Assembly: GCF_902833145.1 (NCBI RefSeq)
Contig: NZ_CADFEN010000012.1
Coordinates: forward strand, 124,001-188,000
Source: Burkholderia sp. BCC0506
GTDB lineage: Bacteria > Pseudomonadota > Gammaproteobacteria > Burkholderiales > Burkholderiaceae
Length of the DNA: 64,000 bases
Reading direction: 5' to 3'
Below the pieces are notes generated by a model, which made no database searches, had not been told where the DNA came from, and was given only the letters and a program-made list of their open reading frames with translations. The translations under genes and the position numbers were made by a program. Positions within the stretch are counted from its first letter, which is position 1; each line of letters opens with the position of its first letter. Below, piece after piece: positions 50,302 to 59,894 of this stretch.

Positions 50302-52425
50302 TCAGAAGTCGATCTTCGCGCTCAGGCTCACCGTGCGCGGGTCGCCCGGTTTCACGTAGTCCGCGTACTGGTATTCCCAGTAACGACGGTTCAGCACGTT
50401 GTCGATCGATGCGCGCAGCGTCACGTCGTGGCGGCCGACCCGCGTCAGGTAGCGCGCGCCCGCGTTGACGACGAGAAAGCCCGGCGCGTCGAGACCGCCG
50501 GCCGCGCGCAGCGGCGTCGCGCCGGTGAATTTCGCGTCGACGCCGAGCGTCAGCCCCGGCACGCCGGGCACCGCATAGCCGACTTCGCCGGCGAGCACGA
50601 AGCGTGGCGCGCCGGCAACCCGGTTGCCGTTGTTGCCGATTCCGTTCGCGTACCACGAATCGAGCAGCATCGCGTCGACGCCCGCGTTCCAGTGCGCGCC
50701 GAATTTCGCGCGCGCGCCCACCTCGATCCCCTGAATGATCGATTCGCCGTCCTGCACGTAGACGTTCGCGGCATTCGCGTATTCGGCGCTGCGCTCGATG
50801 CGGAACAGCGCGGCCGTCGCGCTCCAGCGCGCGTGCTCGCTCTTGATCCCGAGCTCGTACTGCTTGCTGCGCAGCGGCTTGAGCACCTGGCCCGCGTTCG
50901 CGTAGACATCGTTCACGCGGCTGCCCGGCTCGAGCGATTCGGCGTAGCTGGCGTACGCGGTGGTCGTCGGCGCGAGCTTGAACATCACCGCGAAAGTCGG
51001 CGTCACCACGCCGTTCTGGCGGTAGCCGGGATCCTCCGCGCCGCTTGGCTGGAATGCGCGCTGCTCGTAGTTCATGTAGCGCACGCCGGCCAGCACCGAC
51101 CAGCGCTCGGTCAACTGCACGGTGTCGCTCGCGAACAGCGATTTCTGCACGATCTCGCTCGTGCGGTACTGGATGAAGCCGTGCGGACTCTCGTAGCGGT
51201 ACGGATTCGGTGCGTAGAGGTTGCCGGCGCCGAGCGGCACGAAGACGCTGTTCGCCGAATAGTCGTTCGCCTGCTTCTGCCACGACGCGCCGAGCACGAT
51301 CTGGTGGCTGAACGGGCCCGTGCGCACCTTGCCGTCGACCATCGCGCGCCACTGGCTGAAGCGGTGATCCTCCATGCCGACGTAGCGGCTGTCGGTGTAG
51401 TTGCCGGCCGCATCCTGCAGGTACAGCGTGCTTTCGTTGCGCCGGCGCGTCGCCTTGCTGTAGCTGTACGCGACGTCGAGCTGCCAGTCGGGCGCGAGCT
51501 GGTATTGCAGCCCGGCCGTATAGAGCTGGAGGTTCGTGTTCAGGTACTGGTCCTTGCCGCCCAGATTCGTCGAGCCGCCGCTGATCGTGGCGGGCAACGC
51601 GCCGCCCGGATAGCTGCCGGTGAAGATCGACGGCGTCTGGCCGGTCGTGCGGCGTTCCTGGTACAGCGCGCCGAACGACACCGACAGGTCGCGCGTCAGA
51701 TTCGCCTGCAGCGCGAGCGACACGCTGTCGCGGCGGATGTTGCCGTCGTTGTACGTCTTGCCTTCCTCGTGCGTCGCATTCAGCCGCGCGCCGAACATGT
51801 TGCCCGGCCCGAAGCGCTGGCCGAGATCGACGTGCTCGGTCCACACGTTGGTGCTGCGGTAGCCGATATCGACGCTGCGCACCGGCTCGGCGCCGGGCTG
51901 CTTCGTCACGTAGTTGACGACGCCGCCCGGCGTCACGAAGCCGTACAGGAAACCGCCGAGCCCCTTCAGCAGCTCGACGCGCTCGAGCTGCTCGTACGGC
52001 ATCGTGATGCCGTACGTGACGAACGGCAGCCCGTCGATCTTGTAGCCGTTCTGCCAGTCGAGCTGCATGCCGCGCACGGTCATGTAGCTGGCCCAGGCGC
52101 TGTAGGCGCCGCTGTTGTCGGATACCGACGCGTCGTTCGCGAACACGTCGCCGAGCTTGTACGGCTGACGCGCCTCGAGTTCTTCCGACGTGACGATGGT
52201 CGTCGAGAACGGCGTGTCGAGCTGGCGGCGCGCGCCGAGCGCACCGGTCGACATCGTGTCGGTCAAGTGTTGCGGCGAATCGTGCGCGGCCGTGATGGTG
52301 AGGGCAGGCAGCACCGCGGCGTCGCCGGGCGAATCATCCGCATGCGCGAGCGAGGCGGCAAGGCAGGCGAGGGCGGCGGCCGCGCGGCGGGGGCGGACGG
52401 GAGGGCGGGCGAGACGGACGGTCAT
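50302..52425 (-). CDS. TonB-dependent siderophore receptor
   Basis: A 707-residue outer-membrane receptor. The start at 52425 (ATG) is preferred; a TTG seven codons upstream is possible. A signal peptide ends near LACLAASLAHA. The plug domain has PFSTTIVTSEELEARQPYKLGDVFANDASVSDNSGAYSAWASYMTVRGMQ and RVELLKGLGGFLYGFVTPGGVVNYVTKQP; the barrel ends in the expected NRRYWEYQYADYVKPGDPRTVSLSAKIDF with terminal Phe. It imports a ferric chelate with TonB energy; the ligand is unknown. It is divergent from the PepSY gene, with a Fur-box-like site between them. Confidence 0.92.
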   Translation of the reverse strand: MTVRLARPPVRPRRAAAALACLAASLAHADDSPGDAAVLPALTITAAHDSPQHLTDTMSTGALGARRQLDTPFSTTIVTSEELEARQPYKLGDVFANDASVSDNSGAYSAWASYMTVRGMQLDWQNGYKIDGLPFVTYGITMPYEQLERVELLKGLGGFLYGFVTPGGVVNYVTKQPGAEPVRSVDIGYRSTNVWTEHVDLGQRFGPGNMFGARLNATHEEGKTYNDGNIRRDSVSLALQANLTRDLSVSFGALYQERRTTGQTPSIFTGSYPGGALPATISGGSTNLGGKDQYLNTNLQLYTAGLQYQLAPDWQLDVAYSYSKATRRRNESTLYLQDAAGNYTDSRYVGMEDHRFSQWRAMVDGKVRTGPFSHQIVLGASWQKQANDYSANSVFVPLGAGNLYAPNPYRYESPHGFIQYRTSEIVQKSLFASDTVQLTERWSVLAGVRYMNYEQRAFQPSGAEDPGYRQNGVVTPTFAVMFKLAPTTTAYASYAESLEPGSRVNDVYANAGQVLKPLRSKQYELGIKSEHARWSATAALFRIERSAEYANAANVYVQDGESIIQGIEVGARAKFGAHWNAGVDAMLLDSWYANGIGNNGNRVAGAPRFVLAGEVGYAVPGVPGLTLGVDAKFTGATPLRAAGGLDAPGFLVVNAGARYLTRVGRHDVTLRASIDNVLNRRYWEYQYADYVKPGDPRTVSLSAKIDF

Positions 52426-52442
52426 GGCGAGTGAGTAAAAAT

Positions 52443-52466
52443 GCAAGTAAGAATCATTCGCATTGC
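52443..52466. promoter_or_regulatory. Fur-box-like site
   Basis: An A+T-rich stretch just upstream of the receptor gene, reading AATGATTCTTACTT on the minus strand, resembles half to two-thirds of a Fur box. Location between two iron-uptake genes supports iron control; the match is only partial. Confidence 0.5.
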
Positions 52467-52654
52467 GTTAAAATGTCGCGCATCGTATCAAAACCCGCCG
52501 ACCGCGCAACAATTCCATGCCGCGTACAAGGGCATCCGGCCTCGCCAGACGGGGTCGGCTGACCGCCGCGCGGCACCCGACATCAGATGAACTGCCTCCC
52601 GTCGAATCGGGGCCGCCGCTCGCGCCGGCCCGCTTCCCATTCGCTGCGCACGCG

Positions 52655-53890
52655 ATGAATGCGTTCCTGCGACCGTTCCTCGTCCGCCTGCACCGCTGGT
52701 TCGGGCTCGCCACCGCGCTGTTCCTGTTCGTCGCGGGGCTCACCGGCGCGCTGATCGCGTGGGACCACGAGCTCGACGCGGCGCTGAACCCGGATTTCTA
52801 TCTCGCGCGCAGCGGCGCGGCGCCGCTTGCGCCGCTCGAACTCGCGGCGCGCATCGAGGCCGCCGATCCGCGCGTGCAGGTGACCTATCTGCCGCTCGCG
52901 GTCGAACCGGGGCGCACGCTGCAGGCCGGCGTGACGCCGCGTACCGATCCGGCGACCGGCCAGCCGTACGCGCTCGGTTTCAGCCAGATCGCCGTCGACC
53001 CCGCGACCGGCGCGGTGCAGGGCCGCCGCGAATGGGGCGCGCTGTCGCTCGCGCGGATCGACCTGATGCCGTTCATCTACCGGCTGCACTATTCGCTGTT
53101 CCTGCCCGTGTACGGCGGGATCAACTTCGGGTTCTGGGTGATGGGCGTCGTCGGCATCGTATGGGCGGTCGACAGCCTGATCGCGCTCGTGCTCGCGTTT
53201 CCGAACCTGAAGAGCTGGCGCAAGTCGTTCGCGTTTCGCGTGCAGCGCGGCGGCTATCCGCTCGTGTTCGACCTGCACCGCTCGGGCGGCGTGTGGGTGT
53301 GGGGGCTGCTGCTGGTCGTGGCGGTCACGTCGATCTCGATGAACCTCGCCGTTCCCGTCGTGCGCCCGCTGGTCTCGCTGGTGTCGCCGCTCGCCGAGAC
53401 GCCTTACACGAATCCCGAGCATTTCCCGCCGGCCCCGCCCGGCAGTCACGTGCTGCCGCGCGAGCGGATCGTCGAGATCGCCCGCTCGGCCGGCCGCGAC
53501 GCGGGAATTGCCGCGCCGCCGGGCGCGCTGCTGTTCGCGCCGGCGATGAACGCCTATGCGGTGGGGTTCTTCACGCCCGGCAACGACCACGGCGACGTCG
53601 GGCTCGGCAATGCGTGGCTGTACTGGAATGCGGTGACCGGCCAGCCCGTCGCGGCGCAGGTACCGGGCCGCGGTTCGGCCGGCGACCTGTTCATGCAGGC
53701 GCAGTTTCCGCTGCATTCGGGGCGGATCGCCGGCGTGGCCGGACGCGTCGCCGTGAGCGTGCTCGGCATCGTGATCGCGATGCTGAGCGTGACGGGCGTC
53801 TGCATCTGGGTGAAGAAGCGCAGCGCACGCGGGCAGGCAGCGCGGCGCGCGCGGCCGGTCGTGCCGGCCTCGTCGCGCACCGCGCGGTAA
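52655..53890 (+). CDS. PepSY-domain membrane protein (iron-uptake associated)
   Basis: A 411-residue inner-membrane protein of the PiuB/PepSY_TM family. It begins MNAFLRPFLVRLHRWFGLATALFLFVAGLTGALIAWDHELDAALNP, the family first helix with its conserved HRW and helix-2 segment. Later helices include NFGFWVMGVVGIVWAVDSLIALVLAF, a short RSGGVWVWGLLLVVAVTSISM and a last helix VLGIVIAMLSVTGVCIWVKKRSA. Upstream in-frame starts give a Pro/Arg-rich extension without match, so 52655 is chosen. It is divergent from the siderophore receptor; members are often co-induced by iron limitation and reduce ferric chelates at the membrane. Confidence 0.85.
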   Translation: MNAFLRPFLVRLHRWFGLATALFLFVAGLTGALIAWDHELDAALNPDFYLARSGAAPLAPLELAARIEAADPRVQVTYLPLAVEPGRTLQAGVTPRTDPATGQPYALGFSQIAVDPATGAVQGRREWGALSLARIDLMPFIYRLHYSLFLPVYGGINFGFWVMGVVGIVWAVDSLIALVLAFPNLKSWRKSFAFRVQRGGYPLVFDLHRSGGVWVWGLLLVVAVTSISMNLAVPVVRPLVSLVSPLAETPYTNPEHFPPAPPGSHVLPRERIVEIARSAGRDAGIAAPPGALLFAPAMNAYAVGFFTPGNDHGDVGLGNAWLYWNAVTGQPVAAQVPGRGSAGDLFMQAQFPLHSGRIAGVAGRVAVSVLGIVIAMLSVTGVCIWVKKRSARGQAARRARPVVPASSRTAR

Positions 53891-53980
53891 GGGCCAGCGG
53901 CGCGCAGCACGCGGCAACTGGGCAGTGCAACCGCAGCAGGGCAGCGGCGCTGCACCGACTGGGACCTGGCGGCTGCGCCG

Positions 53981-54583
53981 TCAGCCTGCCTTGCGCCGGC
54001 GGGCCGGCTGCTTGCCGCCGAGCGCCGCGCATTGCGCGTGACACGGGCAGCCGGTTTCGTGATCGTTGACCATGCCGGTCGCCTGCATCAGCGCATAGCA
54101 GATCGTCGAGCCGACGAACTTGCAGCCGTACGCCTTCAGCGCCTTGCTGAGCGCGTCGGACTGCTCGGTCGACGCGGGCGCGTCGCGGTACGACCGCCAC
54201 GCATTCTGGACTGGCGTATTGTCGACGAACGACCACAGGAACGCGGCGAGCGACCCGTGCTCTTCGCGGATACGCTGCACCGCACGCGCGTTGACGACCG
54301 CCGATTCGACCTTTGCGCGGTTGCGTACGATGCCCGGGTTCTCCAGCAATTTCTCGATGCGTTTGGGTGTGAAGCGCGCGACGGCATCGACGTCGAAATC
54401 GGCGAACGCTTCGCGATAACCCGCGCGCTTGTTCAGGATCGTCGACCACGACAGCCCGGCCTGCGCGCCTTCCAGGATCAGCATTTCGAACAGGTGGCGA
54501 TCGTCGTGCGACGGCACGCCCCACTCGGTATCGTGATAGTGAGCGTCCGCTTCCGTCTTGACCCAGTTGCACCGCTGCGACAT
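53981..54583 (-). CDS. tag: DNA-3-methyladenine glycosylase I
   Basis: A 200-residue base-excision repair enzyme removing 3-methyladenine. The pattern MSQRCNWVKTEADAHYHDTEWGVPSHDDRHLFEMLILEGAQAGLSWSTILNKR holds the conserved Glu38 and the zinc ligand near Cys5; the C-terminal VNDHETGCPCHAQC supplies the other zinc ligands. Length is normal. It is convergent with the PepSY gene. A basic tail (GGKQPARRRKAG) ends the protein. Confidence 0.95.
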   Translation of the reverse strand: MSQRCNWVKTEADAHYHDTEWGVPSHDDRHLFEMLILEGAQAGLSWSTILNKRAGYREAFADFDVDAVARFTPKRIEKLLENPGIVRNRAKVESAVVNARAVQRIREEHGSLAAFLWSFVDNTPVQNAWRSYRDAPASTEQSDALSKALKAYGCKFVGSTICYALMQATGMVNDHETGCPCHAQCAALGGKQPARRRKAG

Positions 54584-54725
54584 CGTCTGCCTCGTTTTCA
54601 GTGTCGATTCGATCGCGCCAGCATAGCGGAAGCCCTTTTCGCGGGATAGCCGGCCGAACGGCAGATGGGCGCGCGGCGCCGATCCGGTTAAGCTTGGCGC
54701 CTGTTCGAATCAGCGGGATGAAGGC

Positions 54726-55607
54726 ATGGCGGCATTACTTTTTGCGATCGGTATCGACGGCGGCGGCACGGGCACACGCGCGGTGCTGGCCGACCGGCAC
54801 GGGCGCGAGCTGGCGCAGGGGCGCGGCGGCCCGTCCGGGCTCGGTCTCGGCATCGAGCGGGCATGGGCGTCGATCGGTGCAGCCTGCGCGGACGCGTTCA
54901 CGCAGGCCGGCCTCGCGTTCGACTGGTCGCAATGCGCACTCGGTTGCGGGCTCGCCGGCGTCAACAACGCGGCATGGCTCGCCGCATTTCGCGCGCAGGC
55001 ACCGCTCGGTGCGCTCGCGATCGAGAGCGACGCATACACGACCGTCGTCGGCGCGCACGGCGGCGCGCCGGGGCTCATCGTCGCGCTGGGTACCGGCAGC
55101 ATCGCGGCGGCGCTCGACGCGGCGGGCGCGTGCCGGATCGCGGGCGGCTTCGGCTTTCCGTCCGGCGACGAGGCGAGCGGCGCGTGGCTCGGCGTGCGCG
55201 CGCTCGCCTATGCGCAACAGGCGCTCGACGGCCGCGTGCCGCGCGACGCGTTCGCCGCGGCCCTGCTCGCGGAAACGGGCGCACAGGATCGCGACGCGCT
55301 CGTCCAGTGGTCGTGCGATGCGAACCAGACGATCTACGCGCGTCTCGCGCCGATCGTGTTCGCGCACCGCGCGCATTCGGTCGCGAGCGCGCTGATCGCG
55401 CAGGCCGGCGACGAGATCGGCAAGATGATCGACGCGCTCGATCCGCAGCAGGCGCTGCCGGTCGCGCTGTGCGGCGGGCTGGCGGATGCGCTCGCGCCGG
55501 CCGTGCCGGCGCGGCACGCCGCACGGCTGCGCGCGCCGCTCGACGATTCGGCGCATGGCGCGTTGCGGCTCGCGCTCCAGGCGTTGCGGGCGGCGGAAGG
55601 CGGCTGA
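54726..55607 (+). CDS. BadF/BadG-type ATPase, N-acetylglucosamine kinase-like
   Basis: A 293-residue ASKHA-fold kinase. The phosphate-1 loop reads FAIGIDGGGTGTRAVLADRHGREL; phosphate-2 LIVALGTGSIAAALD; and the adenosine motif VALCGGLADALAP. Its fold family holds N-acetylglucosamine kinases and activator ATPases. Short length and lack of an iron-sulfur Cys pair favour a sugar kinase. It is followed 163 bases later by a HAD phosphatase. Confidence 0.85.
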   Translation: MAALLFAIGIDGGGTGTRAVLADRHGRELAQGRGGPSGLGLGIERAWASIGAACADAFTQAGLAFDWSQCALGCGLAGVNNAAWLAAFRAQAPLGALAIESDAYTTVVGAHGGAPGLIVALGTGSIAAALDAAGACRIAGGFGFPSGDEASGAWLGVRALAYAQQALDGRVPRDAFAAALLAETGAQDRDALVQWSCDANQTIYARLAPIVFAHRAHSVASALIAQAGDEIGKMIDALDPQQALPVALCGGLADALAPAVPARHAARLRAPLDDSAHGALRLALQALRAAEGG

Positions 55608-55770
55608 CAGTAGCTGAAGGCGGCGCGGCTGAAGGTGGGCGGCGCGCACGGTGGATGCCGCGTCGCAGCAGTACCGCAGGCGCCGCCTGGCCGGCAACGG
55701 CCGGGCGCGCTGCCGGGCGCGACGTTAAAATGACGCTTCCTCCGTGCCCGACGCGCCACTTTCCCGTCCC

Positions 55771-56595
55771 ATGTACAAAGTCATCGCCACCGATCTCGAC
55801 GGTACGCTGCTGAACAGCGACCACCAGCTCGACCCGTACACGATCGATACCGTTCGCCGGCTCGACCGCGACGGCGTGCAGTTCGTGATCGCGACGGGGC
55901 GTCACTACGCGGACGTCGCCGGCATTCGCGACGTACTCGGCATCCGGCCGTACCTGATCACGTCGAACGGCGCGCGCGTGCATGCGCCGGACGACACGGC
56001 GATCCACGCACAGGACATCGACGCGGCGATCGTTCGCAGCCTCGTGCGGCCGCAAGTCGTCGGCGCGCACGGTCGCGTGATCGTCAACCTGTTTACCAAC
56101 GACGGCTGGCTGATCGACCGCGAAGCGCCGCACCTGCTCGAATTCCACCAGGATTCGGGCTTCCGGTACGACGTGATCGACATGGCCGCGCACGACGGCG
56201 CGGATATCGCGAAGGTGCTGTATATCGGCGAACCGGCCGATCTGGCGGTCGTCGCCGAGCAGATGCGCATGCAGTTCGGCGATGCGCTGTACGTCACCTA
56301 CTCGCTGCCGGACTGCCTCGAAGTGATGACCGCGAACGTGTCGAAGGGGCGCGCGCTGCGCACGGTGCTCGCGCGGCTCGGCGTCGATGCCGGCCACTGC
56401 ATCGCGTTCGGCGACAACATGAACGACATCGACCTGCTCGAAACCGCCGGCCATGCGTTCATGATGAACAACGCGAACCCCGACCTGGTGGCGCGTCTGC
56501 CGCACATTCCGCGGATCGGCAACAACTTCGACGCGGGCGTCGCCCGCCACCTGCGCACGCTGTTCTCGCTGGAAGACGACGTCGTCGCGTCGTAA
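55771..56595 (+). CDS. Cof-type HAD-IIB hydrolase
   Basis: A 274-residue phosphatase of the YidA/Cof group. Motif I MYKVIATDLDGTLLNSDHQLD holds the nucleophile Asp; VIATGRHYADV is motif II and FGDNMNDIDLLETAGHAFMMNNA is motif IV. The cap domain between is of type IIB. The start at 55771 is the first codon of the domain. Substrates of the family are sugar phosphates and related metabolites. Its expression may be shared with the kinase upstream. Confidence 0.9.
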   Translation: MYKVIATDLDGTLLNSDHQLDPYTIDTVRRLDRDGVQFVIATGRHYADVAGIRDVLGIRPYLITSNGARVHAPDDTAIHAQDIDAAIVRSLVRPQVVGAHGRVIVNLFTNDGWLIDREAPHLLEFHQDSGFRYDVIDMAAHDGADIAKVLYIGEPADLAVVAEQMRMQFGDALYVTYSLPDCLEVMTANVSKGRALRTVLARLGVDAGHCIAFGDNMNDIDLLETAGHAFMMNNANPDLVARLPHIPRIGNNFDAGVARHLRTLFSLEDDVVAS

Positions 56596-56630
56596 GCGCC
56601 CGCGCCGGGCGCGCGCGTCGCGCGGAAATG

Positions 56631-56655
56631 AAAAACGGGCGCCAGCGGCGCCCGT
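56631..56655 (-). terminator. Intrinsic terminator between the convergent HAD gene and aqpZ
   Basis: ACGGGCGCC and GGCGCCCGT form a stem over a 3-base loop (AGC); read on the minus strand it is followed by TTTTT. Thus it ends aqpZ transcripts and may also stop the hydrolase transcript. Confidence 0.8.
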
Positions 56656-56726
56656 CGAAATTGCCTGCCTCGATGTTCTTCGACAGCGTGAGGCTCGCTG
56701 CTCTGCTCGCTTGACCCCGTAGTGTT

Positions 56727-57467
56727 TTATTCGCTTGTGCGAGCGGATGCCGGCAGAAGGTCGACGGCATTGTCACGCCCGGCGACCAGCGGGTAGATGA
56801 TCCCTGCGAGTACCGCACCGATCAGCGGTGCAACCCAGAACAGCCAGAGCTGGCCGATCGCGTCGCCGCCCACGAACAGCGCCGGGCCGGTCGAGCGCGC
56901 CGGGTTCACCGACGTGTTGGTGACCGGAATCGAGATCAGGTGGATCAGCGTCAGGCACAGGCCGATCGCGATCGGCGCGAAGCCGGCCGGTGCGCGCTTG
57001 TCGGTCGCGCCGAGAATCACGAACAGGAAGAAGCCCGTCATCACGACTTCGCAGATGAACGCCGCGCCGAGCGAGTAGTGGCCGGGCGAGCGATCGCCGA
57101 AGCCGTTCGTCGCGAAGCCGCTGCCGACCACGTCGAAACCCGGCTTGCCGGTTGCGATCAGGTACAGCACGAACGCACCGAGCGTGGCGCCGACGACCTG
57201 CGCGACGACGTACGGCGCGAGATCGCGTGCCGGGAAGCGGCCGGCGACCGTCAGGCCGACGCTCACCGCCGGGTTCAGGTGGCAACCCGAGATGTGGCCG
57301 ATTGCGAATGCCATCGTCAGCACGGTCAGGCCGAAGGCGAGTGCGACGCCGGCAAAGCCGATGCCGAGGCCCGGAAAGGCGGCAGCCAGCACGGCGCTTC
57401 CGCACCCGCCGAGCACCAGCCAGAACGTGCCGAATACCTCTGCAGCGAGACGCTGAGAAAGATTCAT
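56727..57467 (-). CDS. aqpZ: Aquaporin Z
   Basis: A 246-residue six-helix water channel. The two NPA boxes are [17 protein letters not shown] and [16 protein letters not shown]; the N-terminus [32 protein letters not shown] is that of AqpZ, and the Arg after the second NPA is the selectivity filter residue. Length is a little above the E. coli protein because of a longer C-terminus. Confidence 0.95.
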   Translation of the reverse strand: MNLSQRLAAEVFGTFWLVLGGCGSAVLAAAFPGLGIGFAGVALAFGLTVLTMAFAIGHISGCHLNPAVSVGLTVAGRFPARDLAPYVVAQVVGATLGAFVLYLIATGKPGFDVVGSGFATNGFGDRSPGHYSLGAAFICEVVMTGFFLFVILGATDKRAPAGFAPIAIGLCLTLIHLISIPVTNTSVNPARSTGPALFVGGDAIGQLWLFWVAPLIGAVLAGIIYPLVAGRDNAVDLLPASARTSE

Positions 57468-57767
57468 CTAAGGACCTCGTTCAAGTGAGTTGAAGACCCC
57501 GGACGACGCAACGGAATTATTCCGCCGCCCGGAATTGGTCTGGATTATAGGAAATGAATCGGGTCCGGGAGGGTAAACGATTGTTAAATTTGAATGGCTG
57601 ACGAATGCCTTTTATTAGAATAAGTCCGCATTCTCGATATAGCTGATTCGGTTAAAGATGGCAGCATTAATTTCGAAGGGCAGGGCGGCAGTGCGGATGA
57701 CGTAACGGATGTTGGTGTCCCGGCCGGATTCGCCGGGGCCGCATCATCGAAAAAGGGGAGTCGAAAA
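57468..57767 (+). promoter_or_regulatory. hns upstream region with candidate sigma-70 promoter
   Basis: This 300-base A+T-rich gap between aqpZ and the H-NS gene has TTGAAT (57590-57595), 17 bases, and TATTAG (57613-57618) as a candidate promoter for hns, leaving a leader of about 145 bases. The A+T content itself suits self-binding by H-NS. No gene is seen here. Confidence 0.5.
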
Positions 57768-58064
57768 ATGTCTCAATACGCGAAACTCAAGGCGCAGATC
57801 GCCGATCTGCAAGCCCAGGCGGACGACGTGCGCCGCCAGGAAGTGGCAGCGGTGATCGCCGATGTCCAGCGAATGATCGCCGAATATGGGCTGACGGCCC
57901 AGGATCTCGGCTTCGCGGAGCGAGCGCGGCGCGGCCGTCCGCCGAAGAAGGCGCCGTTGCCGCCGAAATACCGCGATCCGAAGTCGGGTGCAACCTGGAG
58001 CGGGCGTGGCAAGCCGCCGAATTGGATCGTCGGCAAAAACCGCGATCGTTTCCTGATCGAATGA
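57768..58064 (+). CDS. H-NS family nucleoid-associated protein
   Basis: A 98-residue protein with the H-NS layout: an N-terminal coiled coil (YAKLKAQIADLQAQADDVRRQEVAAVIADVQRMIAEYGL, about 4-42), a linker with RRGRPPKKAPLPP like an AT-hook, and the C-terminal DNA-binding core YRDPKSGATWSGRGKPPNWI. It silences A+T-rich, often horizontally acquired DNA. It stands as a single-gene unit ended by a strong terminator. Confidence 0.93.
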   Translation: MSQYAKLKAQIADLQAQADDVRRQEVAAVIADVQRMIAEYGLTAQDLGFAERARRGRPPKKAPLPPKYRDPKSGATWSGRGKPPNWIVGKNRDRFLIE

Positions 58065-58080
58065 CCGAAAGCCGAATAGC

Positions 58081-58114
58081 AAGAGCCGCATCGTCGATGC
58101 GGCTCTTTCGTTTT
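58081..58114 (+). terminator. Intrinsic terminator of the H-NS gene
   Basis: AAGAGCCGCATC (58081-58092) and GATGCGGCTCTT (58096-58107) form a 12-bp stem with a 3-base loop, ending in TTTCGTTTT. It sits 16 bases after the stop. Confidence 0.92.
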
Positions 58115-58167
58115 ACGCGCCGATTTCGGCGCGGTTTTTACGGCGTATTTCCCGGCGGATTTCCGTG

Positions 58168-59232
58168 TCAGGCGAGCGCGACCCGGCGCAATGCCGGTTG
58201 CTTGGTGGCCGCGCAAAGCGATTCGTACGTCTCGACGTAACGCTGCGCCATCGCCTTCGAGCTGAAACGCGTATCGAAACGCTCGCGGATCGCGGTGCGC
58301 GACAGGCTGTCGATCCGGTGCAGCGCGCCGACCGCGCCCTGCACGTCCTCGACGATGAAGCCGGTCACGCCGTCCTCGATCACTTCCGGCACCGAGCCGC
58401 GGTTGAACGCGACGACCGGCGTGCCGCAGGCCATCGCCTCGATCATCACCAGGCCGAACGGCTCCGGCCAGTCGATCGGGAACAGCAGCGCCTTCGCGCC
58501 GGACAGGAACGCGGGCTTTTGCGCTTCGTTGATCTCGCCGATGAATTCGACGTGCGCCTGGCCGAGCAGCGGCTCGATCACTTCCTTGAAGTAGTCGGCG
58601 TCGGCCTTGTCGACCTTCGCGGCGATCTTCAGCGGCAGCCCGCTTTGCGCGGCGATGCGGATCGCGGTGTCGACACGCTTTTCGGGACAGATCCGGCCGA
58701 GGAACGCCAGGTATTCGGGCTTCACGTCCGGTTGCGGCGTGAGCAGCGTGTCGGGCAGGCCGTGGTACACGGTGCCGGCCCACGCGGCCTGCGGCAGCGG
58801 CTTGCGCTGGTTGTTCGAGATCGACACGACCGGCGAGTTCGGGAACGCGTCGAACACGGGCTGCAGCTCCGGCAGGTCGAGGCGGCCGTGCAGCGTCGTC
58901 AAGTACGGTGTGTCGAGGCGCGACATCAGCGGGAACGGCAGGTAGTCGAGGTGGAAGTGCAGCACGTCGAATTCGTGCGCGGCCCGGGCGACCTGCTCGA
59001 GGAGCCGCATATGGGGCGCCATCGAATCGCGGACCGACGGGTCGAGCCGCAGCGCGCGCGGCCACGCCGCCTCGAGACGGGCCGACGTGACGGAGTCGCC
59101 GCTGGCGAACAGCGTCACGTCATGGCCGAGTTCGACGAGCGCCTCGGTGAGGTACGACACGACACGCTCGGTGCCGCCGTAGAGTTTCGGCGGGACGGCT
59201 TCGTAAAGCGGCGCGATCTGGGCAATTCGCAT
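58168..59232 (-). CDS. GT4 family glycosyltransferase
   Basis: A 354-residue GT-B glycosyltransferase. The start at 59232 gives MRIAQIAPLYEAVPPKLYGGTERVVSYLTEALVELGHDVTLFASG, the usual first Rossmann half; a longer frame adds unmatched residues. The C-terminal half has YLAFLGRICPEKRVDTAIRIAAQSGLPLKIAAK and the acceptor/donor motif PFGLVMIEAMACGTPVVAFNRGSVPEVIEDGVTGFI with the EX7E pair. It is a single gene between hns and flhDC; the product is unknown (family members build LPS, capsule or trehalose-like sugars). Confidence 0.87.
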   Translation of the reverse strand: MRIAQIAPLYEAVPPKLYGGTERVVSYLTEALVELGHDVTLFASGDSVTSARLEAAWPRALRLDPSVRDSMAPHMRLLEQVARAAHEFDVLHFHLDYLPFPLMSRLDTPYLTTLHGRLDLPELQPVFDAFPNSPVVSISNNQRKPLPQAAWAGTVYHGLPDTLLTPQPDVKPEYLAFLGRICPEKRVDTAIRIAAQSGLPLKIAAKVDKADADYFKEVIEPLLGQAHVEFIGEINEAQKPAFLSGAKALLFPIDWPEPFGLVMIEAMACGTPVVAFNRGSVPEVIEDGVTGFIVEDVQGAVGALHRIDSLSRTAIRERFDTRFSSKAMAQRYVETYESLCAATKQPALRRVALA

Positions 59233-59542
59233 GGAGGTTCTCCTGTGTCGATCCGACGGCGCCACGGCGCCGGTGCGGATCCCGTACAAGGTTGCGGAAC
59301 TTGCCGACGCACGCGGTTGGCGGTACGTGGCCGGGCCCTGGGCGGGTGCGCGAGGCGCCCGGCGGCAAGCTGCGGGGCGGGCCGGCACGGCTCGCGCCGC
59401 CGCCCATTGGAGTTCATTATCGATATCGCCCTGAGGGGTTCGAGTGTTTTTTCAAACACTTAAGGCTTGTTACACGATGAAATACGCAAAAACCCCGAGA
59501 AAAAGGGCGCGGAATCGTGAATCGAGATGGCCACAACTATTG

Positions 59543-59570
59543 TTGCGCTATCGTGAAAAACCACTATAAT
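59543..59570 (+). promoter_or_regulatory. Candidate sigma-70 promoter of flhDC
   Basis: TTGCGC (59543-59548), 16 bases and a perfect TATAAT (59565-59570) lie in the 662-base A+T-rich gap upstream of flhD (59233-59894). Transcription from here would give a leader of about 320 bases. The rest of the gap holds no supported gene. Confidence 0.6.
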
Positions 59571-59894
59571 TTTTACCGATCCGATTGTCGGCAGCCCTGC
59601 CGGCAAGCCTTCCGCCACGAGCGCGGCGGCCATCGGGCCCGTCGCAACCGAATCCGCGTTGCAACCCGTTTTTCCGCTTCCCTTTCAATTCGCCTTGTCG
59701 GAAAAATTCCTACACGGTTTACAGACAAATCCTGCACGGCATACGCCACTTCGCTGATACCGACATAAATCCCGTTTGGCCAAAATTCGCCCTGTAAGAC
59801 TATAAACGAGCCGACTGAGCGCCCGGTGCGCACTGATCGAGCAAACGTTTTCATAACATGAATGGCCAAAGCAAAGCTTTTTTACGGGGGAATC

